From Hypericibacter adhaerens (GTDB lineage Bacteria > Pseudomonadota > Alphaproteobacteria > Dongiales > Dongiaceae), in the NCBI RefSeq assembly GCF_008728835.1, contig NZ_CP042582.1:2321001-2385000 (forward strand): a stretch of 64,000 bases of DNA, written 5' to 3'. The notes under the pieces are model-generated. The model ran no database searches, was not told the DNA's origin, and worked only from the letters and a program-made list of their open reading frames with translations. Shown here piece after piece: positions 59,175 to 64,000 of this stretch. Each line of letters begins with the position of its first letter. The first letter of the stretch is position 1. The position numbers and the translations under genes were made by a program.

Positions 59175-59858
59175 TTAGAGCCGTTCGTAATGGTCGGCCG
59201 CGTCGCTCAGATGGAAGAAGATCGGGACCGGCCGCTCGGGTGTCCAAGTTTCGACCGGTTCACCCGTCATCAAGGCCAGCGCACCGGCCGTTTCCGCGAT
59301 CATGCCGCCATAGAGGCGGTTGGCGATATTGAGCGTGGCGACTTGGTGCATCGCGACGGTACCGCTGCCGCAGGCATCTTTCACCAGGATCACGCGCCGC
59401 CCTTGCGCCATCGCATCGCGGGTGGAGGCGGCGACGCAGGCCTCGGTCCAGACGCCGGCGATGAAAAGCCATTCGGTGCGGGCCTCGTCGAGGGCGCGCG
59501 TCAGGCTGCCGTCGGCGAAGGCGCTGGCATCGTTCTTATGAATCACCAGCTCGCCCGGTTGCGGAGCCACCTCGTGGCAGATGGCGGTCAGCGGATCCGA
59601 CTTGTCGCTGAAGGTGGGTCGCCCGCCCGTGGATAACGGCTCGAAGGGGCGGGGCGGCACGATGTCGAAGTCGCGCCGGTAGGCGGCATGGAAGACCGGC
59701 AGCGACCGCTCGCGGGCGGCCGCCAGCAGCTTTCGCGCGTTCGCCAGGACCGTCTCGAACCCGGCCACGCCATAGGGCTGGCCAGGGCGCTGTTCCTCCT
59801 GAAGATCGACCAGGAGCAGCGCGGTGCGGGTCGGGTCGATCCGGGCGCTTTGCCTCAT
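59175..59858 (-). CDS. Isochorismatase-fold cysteine hydrolase
   Basis: The protein has 227 residues. The Asp-Lys-Cys triad of the isochorismatase superfamily is present: Asp18 in LLLVDLQEE, Lys108 in VIHKNDASAF and Cys141 in GVWTEACVAAS. The superfamily includes nicotinamidase, N-carbamoylsarcosine amidase and ureidoacrylate hydrolase, so a C-N hydrolase is likely but the substrate is not clear. Its start codon is directly adjacent to the stop of the M24 gene on the same strand, so the two form a tight operon and probably act in one pathway. Confidence 0.88.
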   Translation of the reverse strand: MRQSARIDPTRTALLLVDLQEEQRPGQPYGVAGFETVLANARKLLAAARERSLPVFHAAYRRDFDIVPPRPFEPLSTGGRPTFSDKSDPLTAICHEVAPQPGELVIHKNDASAFADGSLTRALDEARTEWLFIAGVWTEACVAASTRDAMAQGRRVILVKDACGSGTVAMHQVATLNIANRLYGGMIAETAGALALMTGEPVETWTPERPVPIFFHLSDAADHYERL

Positions 59859-61163
59859 CTAGATCTCGGTTCCGAGCAGCTCATCCTCGAATGGGAAGCG
59901 GGAAATGACGGCGCCACCCGTCTCGGTGACCAGGACCTCCTCCTCGAGCTTCACGCCCTCGGGGCCGCCTTTCTCGCCGATATAGCTTTCTACGCTGACC
60001 ACCATGCCCGGCTCCAGCCTTCCTTCGCGGCCATAGGTCGCGAAATCCATGGCATGCGCGATGAAGGGCGTTTCGCCATGCATGCCCACGCCGTGCATGA
60101 CGGATGTATAGCGCTGCTCGACGAAGCGGTCGGGGATCTTCCAGGCCCTCTCCGCGATCTCGCGGAAGGTCAGGCCCGGCTTGATGATGCCGATATTGTG
60201 CTGGATCTGGTCATGGGCCATCCGGTAGAGCGACCGCTGATAGCCGGTCGGCCGGCCCGGCTCGCAGCGGAAGGTCCGCGAGAAATCCGAGAAATAGCCG
60301 AAGCAGCCGATCATGTCGGTGTCGAGCGCCACCAGCTCGCCCGGCCGCACGCGCCTTCCGCCGGCCTCGTTGAACCAGGGGTTGGTTCGCTGGCCGGAGC
60401 TGAGGAGGCGCGTCTCGATGAACTCGCCGCCCTGCCGGATGACCTCGCCATACATGACGGCGAAGAGCTCGTTCTCGCTGACACCCGGCCGGATCGCCGC
60501 CCGCACGGCCGCGACGGCGGCCTCCGCCCCCGCCATGCTGACCTGCAGGCATTTGATCTCTTCGGCCGTCTTGACCGCCCGCACCGCCAGGATCTCGCCC
60601 TGGCAGTCGCGGACCTCCAGCCCCTGCTTCTGCAGCGCCAGCGCCTGCAGGTGGCTGCAGCGATCGAGCCCGATCTTCTTCGACCCGCCGCCGTGAAGCC
60701 GCATCAGGTCGGCGATCTCCGCCGCGAAGGGGCCGGCCGTCTCTTCGTCGCGGCCGGAGACGGAGGACCAGACCAGCTTGCTCGGCCGCGCCTCGTCGAC
60801 GGTCTCCAGGCAGGTGCTGACATGGTAGCTCTGCGGATAGTCGAGCAGGACGATCGGCCCCTCGGTGGGGATGAAGAAATAGCGCGTGGAGTTGCGCAGG
60901 AAATAGCCGAACATGTTGCGCGTGCCGGTCGCGTAGCGCTGGTTATAGGGATCGAACAGCAGGATCCCGCCATATTGCGCCCGCGCCATCCAGGCGCGCA
61001 GCTTGGCCAGCCGTTCCGCGCGCAGCTTCGGTGCGTCGACCGAGGTCGGCTCCGTGTCCGACAGCCACATGCCGTTGGCGGCGTCGCCGCCCAGCGGGTG
61101 GCGCATGGGGCCGGCGAAGTCGGAATCGCGCGGCGCGGCGGGGTCGAAGGTCACGAAGCTCAT
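59859..61163 (-). CDS. M24 pita-bread metalloenzyme, DddP-like
   Basis: The protein has 434 residues and belongs to the M24 (Xaa-Pro peptidase/creatinase) fold. All six metal ligands expected from the DMSP lyase DddP are present: Asp281 and Asp283 (ALDTDMIG), Asp293 (FSDFSR), His357 (MHGVG), Glu392 and Glu407. Segments such as GGILLFDPYNQRYATG and GGEFIETRLLSSGQRTNPWF closely resemble DddP as I recall it. But the catalytic Asp of DddP, six residues after the His, is Gly363 here (GMHGETP), so DMSP lyase activity is unlikely. A peptidase or amidohydrolase role for an unknown substrate is favoured. It is the promoter-proximal gene of the operon. Confidence 0.85.
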   Translation of the reverse strand: MSFVTFDPAAPRDSDFAGPMRHPLGGDAANGMWLSDTEPTSVDAPKLRAERLAKLRAWMARAQYGGILLFDPYNQRYATGTRNMFGYFLRNSTRYFFIPTEGPIVLLDYPQSYHVSTCLETVDEARPSKLVWSSVSGRDEETAGPFAAEIADLMRLHGGGSKKIGLDRCSHLQALALQKQGLEVRDCQGEILAVRAVKTAEEIKCLQVSMAGAEAAVAAVRAAIRPGVSENELFAVMYGEVIRQGGEFIETRLLSSGQRTNPWFNEAGGRRVRPGELVALDTDMIGCFGYFSDFSRTFRCEPGRPTGYQRSLYRMAHDQIQHNIGIIKPGLTFREIAERAWKIPDRFVEQRYTSVMHGVGMHGETPFIAHAMDFATYGREGRLEPGMVVSVESYIGEKGGPEGVKLEEEVLVTETGGAVISRFPFEDELLGTEI

Positions 61164-61239
61164 GGCACATCCTTGCTTGTTCTTGGGGACCGCAGAGGGA
61201 TGCTGTTGCAGTTGCCGGGGCCGCGATATGCCGCCCTCG

Positions 61240-61252
61240 GCAGGAAATGTGC
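61240..61252 (-). promoter_or_regulatory. Shared 13-base site, candidate GlxA-regulator operator (copy B)
   Basis: GCAGGAAATGTGC lies 77 bases upstream of the M24 gene, just before the neighbouring regulator gene's stop. It is the second copy of the site at 59141-59153, and its surroundings also match at several positions. Confidence 0.5.
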
Positions 61253-61277
61253 CAATCTCGGAAGCCGGGCGATGCCG

Positions 61278-62249
61278 CTACTTTCGAGCCTTCCGCGGCG
61301 TCTCGTTGTAGGTCCGCCGGAAGGCGCGAACGAAGGCCGGAAAGCTGGCATAGCCGCACACCAGCCCGATCTCGCGGACCGGCATGGTCGAATGCTGGAG
61401 CAGGTCGCGCGCCCGCTGCATGCGGATGCGGCGGTAATAGTCGGAGGGGCCGACGCCGAGCTCGGCCTTGAAGGATCGCTCCAGCTTGCCGATCGAGACG
61501 CGCAGATGCCGGGCGATCGCCGCCATCGATTCACCCTGCTCGACGGCGCCTTCCATCCGCGCGACCGCATCGAGCACCAGGTCGTTCTGGATTCCGGTCC
61601 GCACCCGGAGCTGCAGCTTCTCGCGGTCCGCGCTGGCGCGGATGCGGTCATGCACGAACCATTCGGCGACCTGGCGCGCGAGGCCCGCCCCGTGATGGCC
61701 GGCGATGAGCTCGAGCATCATGTCGAGGGCGGCGACCCCGCCCGCCGAGGTGAAACGCGTCCGGTCGATCACATAGAGGCGCCGTTGCAGCGAGAGATGG
61801 GGAAAGGCCTCGACGAAGGCGGGCTGGCTCTGCCAATGGAGGGTGCAGGCATAGCCGTCCAGCAGGCCGGCGCGGGCCAGATAGAAGGCGCCGTCCGCGA
61901 CGCTGCCGATATGGCTGCCTTTGCGCAGGTTCTTCCGGATCCAGGTGAGGGGCCGCGCCTCGGTCAGCCGGTCGGCATCGCCGCCCGAGCAGACGACGAT
62001 GTAGTCCGCCGGCGGCGCCGTTTCGACCGAATGATCGGGGGTAATGGCGATGCCGCTGGAGGCGGTGACCGCGTGCTCGCCGCTGGCGACGATCGACCAT
62101 GCGTAATGCGGCTGGCCCAGAAGCGTATTGGCCGCGCGCAACGGCTCGATCACCGCGCTGAAAGCCATCATCGGGAAGCGTGGGAAGATGAGGATGGCGA
62201 AGCGCCGGACGGTCGGGCTTTCCCGGGTGGCATTGCCGGCGGCTTTCAT
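61278..62249 (-). CDS. GlxA-family AraC-type transcriptional regulator
   Basis: The protein has 323 residues. Residues 10-185 form a DJ-1/PfpI (GATase1-like) sensor domain (RRFAILIFPRFPMMAFSAVI, YIVVCSGGDADRL), and 220-320 form an AraC HTH (MAAIARHLRVSIGKLERSFK, VREIGLVCGYASFPAFVRAF). Relatives such as GbdR, CdhR and DgcR sense glycine betaine, carnitine or dimethylglycine in catabolic clusters. Here it precedes the M24-isochorismatase operon and is the obvious regulator of it. The ATG at 62249 is preferred to an upstream alternative at 62282. It is divergent from gyrA. Confidence 0.9.
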   Translation of the reverse strand: MKAAGNATRESPTVRRFAILIFPRFPMMAFSAVIEPLRAANTLLGQPHYAWSIVASGEHAVTASSGIAITPDHSVETAPPADYIVVCSGGDADRLTEARPLTWIRKNLRKGSHIGSVADGAFYLARAGLLDGYACTLHWQSQPAFVEAFPHLSLQRRLYVIDRTRFTSAGGVAALDMMLELIAGHHGAGLARQVAEWFVHDRIRASADREKLQLRVRTGIQNDLVLDAVARMEGAVEQGESMAAIARHLRVSIGKLERSFKAELGVGPSDYYRRIRMQRARDLLQHSTMPVREIGLVCGYASFPAFVRAFRRTYNETPRKARK

Positions 62250-62367
62250 GGGGTGGTGATTCCTCGGTCTCGGCGCTCTCAATCATGTCCGCCGGATCGC
62301 CGGCGCGATGCAAGCCTCCCGCCGTCGAAACGGCGATTTTTGCGGCTTTCCCGGACCCTTCCCGGCA

Positions 62368-62396
62368 TTGTTCGCAACTGCAAAATCTGCTACAAA
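62368..62396 (+). promoter_or_regulatory. Candidate promoter of gyrA
   Basis: TTGTTC (62368-62373), a 17-base spacer and TACAAA (62391-62396) lie about 60 bases before the gyrA start. Confidence 0.45.
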
Positions 62397-62459
62397 ACGG
62401 GGTCCAGACTCGGGCCTTCGACCCGCCCGATAACACGCTGATTTTTCAGGCTAAATCCG

Positions 62460-64000
62460 TTGACCCAACCGCCTGCTTCCGAGCCGCTCGACATCACGCC
62501 CGTGACGATCGAGGAGGAGATGAAACGCTCCTACCTCGAATACGCCATGAGCGTGATCGTGGCGCGTGCGCTGCCCGACGTTCGCGACGGCCTGAAGCCC
62601 GTCCACCGCCGCATCCTCTATGCGATGAAGGAGGGCGGCTACGACTTCAATAGGCCCTTCCGCAAGTCGGCGCGCATCGTCGGCGAGGTCATGGGTAAAT
62701 ACCATCCCCATGGCGACGCGGCGATCTACGACGCGATGGTGCGCATGGCGCAGGATTTCTCCATGCGCCTGCCGCTCATCGACTCCCAGGGCAATTTCGG
62801 CTCGATGGACGGCGATCCGCCGGCGGCCATGCGCTACACCGAGGCGCGGCTCGCCCGCGCGGCCTCGGCCTTGCTCGACGACATCGACAAGGAGACGGTG
62901 CCGTTCCAGCCCAACTATGACGGGGCCGAGCTCGAGCCGTCGGTCCTGCCGGCGCGCTTCCCCAATCTCCTGATCAACGGCGCCAACGGCATCGCCGTCG
63001 GCATGGCCACCAACATCCCGCCCCACAATCTGGGCGAGGTGGTGGATGGCTGCATCGCCTATATCGACAATCCCGCGATCGCGATCGAGGACCTGATCGC
63101 CCATATCCCGGGTCCCGATTTCCCGACCGGCGGCGTCATCCTCGGCAAGTCCGGCATCCGCGAGGCCTTCCATCTCGGTCGCGGCTCGATCCAGGTCCGT
63201 GCGCGCAGCCATGTCGAGGAGATCCGCAAGGACCGCGAGGCGATCGTGGTCAGCGAGATCCCCTACCAGGTCAACAAGTCGCGCCTGCTCGAGCGCATCG
63301 CCGAATGCGTGCGCGAGAAGATCATCGAGGGCATCGCCGACCTGCGCGACGAGAGCGACCGCGACGGCGTGCGCGTGGTGATCGAGCTGAAGCGCGACGC
63401 GATGGCGGAGGTGGTGCTGAACCAGCTCTATCGCCACACGCCGCTGCAGACCAGCTTCGGCGTCAACATGCTGGCCATCAATGGCGGCCGGCCCGAGCTC
63501 CTCAACCTCAAGCAGATCATCGCCGCCTTCGTGACCTTCCGCGAGGAGGTCATCACCAAGCGGGCGGTGTTCGATCTGCGCAAGACGCGCGAGCGCGCCC
63601 ATATCCTGGTGGGCCTCGCCATCGCGGTCGCCAATATCGACGAGGTGATCGACCTTATCCGCAAGGCGCCCGACCCGAACACCGCGCGCGACCGGTTGAT
63701 GGCGCGGGCCTGGCCGGCCCAGGACGTGGCGCCGCTGATCAGGCTGATCGACGAGCCGGGCCGCACCGTGGCCGAGGACGGCACCTATCGCCTCTCCGAG
63801 GAGCAGGCCAAGGCGATCCTGGAACTCCGGCTGCAGCGCCTGACCGGCCTCGAGCGCGAGAAGATCGCCGACGAGATCAAGGAAATCGCCGCCCAGATCG
63901 TCGATCTGCTGGATATCCTCGGATCGCGCGCCCGGCGCCTGACCATCCTGCGCACCGAGCTCCTGGAGATGAAGGCGCAGTTCGCCACCCCGCGCCGCAC
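62460..64000 (+). CDS. gyrA: DNA gyrase subunit A, 3'-truncated
   Basis: The first 513 residues are present; the gene continues past the window. GyrA cleaves and rejoins DNA during supercoiling. The catalytic Tyr is Tyr126 in [10 protein letters not shown]. The quinolone-determining region reads [19 protein letters not shown]: the position of E. coli Ser83 is Ala87, while the Asp87 equivalent is Asp91. The start is TTG at 62460, giving [14 protein letters not shown] before the conserved [14 protein letters not shown]; no ATG start fits better. Confidence 0.96.
   Translation, partial: MTQPPASEPLDITPVTIEEEMKRSYLEYAMSVIVARALPDVRDGLKPVHRRILYAMKEGGYDFNRPFRKSARIVGEVMGKYHPHGDAAIYDAMVRMAQDFSMRLPLIDSQGNFGSMDGDPPAAMRYTEARLARAASALLDDIDKETVPFQPNYDGAELEPSVLPARFPNLLINGANGIAVGMATNIPPHNLGEVVDGCIAYIDNPAIAIEDLIAHIPGPDFPTGGVILGKSGIREAFHLGRGSIQVRARSHVEEIRKDREAIVVSEIPYQVNKSRLLERIAECVREKIIEGIADLRDESDRDGVRVVIELKRDAMAEVVLNQLYRHTPLQTSFGVNMLAINGGRPELLNLKQIIAAFVTFREEVITKRAVFDLRKTRERAHILVGLAIAVANIDEVIDLIRKAPDPNTARDRLMARAWPAQDVAPLIRLIDEPGRTVAEDGTYRLSEEQAKAILELRLQRLTGLEREKIADEIKEIAAQIVDLLDILGSRARRLTILRTELLEMKAQFATPRR

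Noticed and set aside
59859-61163. A functional DMSP lyase DddP
   Set aside because: The catalytic Asp position is Gly363, so only the fold and metal site are shared.
59688-62441. A 917-codon plus-strand open frame across the M24 and regulator genes
   Set aside because: Composition is typical of GC-driven antisense reading; the minus-strand genes have clear catalytic motifs.

Overview
This 64 kb window is GC-rich chromosomal DNA from an alphaproteobacterium, most likely a member of Rhodospirillales or a close relative (inference). The evidence is a set of conserved alphaproteobacterial blocks: argS-SPOR-nagZ-M50-scpA-scpB-tatABC-serS-surE-pcm-lysM/M23, yajC-secD-secF-Mth938, a divergent uvrA/ssb pair and a gyrA start. 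No tRNA, rRNA, insertion sequence, prophage or CRISPR array was seen. Genes are tightly packed, often overlapping by 1-4 bases, with GTG and TTG starts in several places. Both ends are cut: an IlvD/Edd dehydratase enters at base 1 and gyrA runs off at base 64000.

Layout. Bases 1-9234 hold dispersed metabolic genes: ilvD, an EamA exporter, lemA with two TPM-domain genes, an M81 peptidase, a Nudix enzyme, a proline iminopeptidase-like hydrolase, xthA and erpA. Bases 9235-23231 are the dense housekeeping run covering dNTP control, tRNA charging, peptidoglycan recycling, chromosome condensation, Tat export and the SurE/Pcm/M23 stationary-phase block. Bases 23341-25518 carry a PLP gamma-lyase and a DUF815 ATPase on the minus strand. 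Bases 25775-30946 carry the Sec translocon accessory operon, followed by bacterial relatives of two mitochondrial complex I assembly factors (NDUFAF3-like and NDUFAF6-like) either side of a PuuD-like membrane gene. Bases 31012-32554 encode two tandem secreted paralogues of unknown function. TrmFO, a RidA-like protein and a GST follow.

Bases 35365-43581 are the metabolic centrepiece: a coxC-type MHYT-LytTR regulator followed by coxM-S-L-D-E-F. The CoxL active-site loop reads AYRCSFR, the signature of form I aerobic CO dehydrogenase. Between the regulator gene and coxM lie three TTNGTGC heptamers spaced exactly 20 bp apart, which look like a LytTR operator. The cell can therefore probably oxidise CO as a supplementary energy source under control of this membrane sensor.

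Bases 43559-48189 hold signalling and small-enzyme genes: a methyltransferase, a histidine kinase, a class III cyclase-TPR protein with altered catalytic residues, and an OsmC-like protein. Next come uvrA/ssb and a large GT2-GtrA-GT39 fusion glycosyltransferase. Bases 55264-62249 form an accessory catabolic region: two orphan ABC substrate-binding proteins, an esterase, an isochorismatase-fold hydrolase, an M24 enzyme resembling the DMSP lyase DddP, and a GlxA/AraC regulator. A 13-base sequence, GCAGGAAATGTGC, lies upstream of both the binding-protein gene and the M24 operon and is a good candidate for that regulator's operator.
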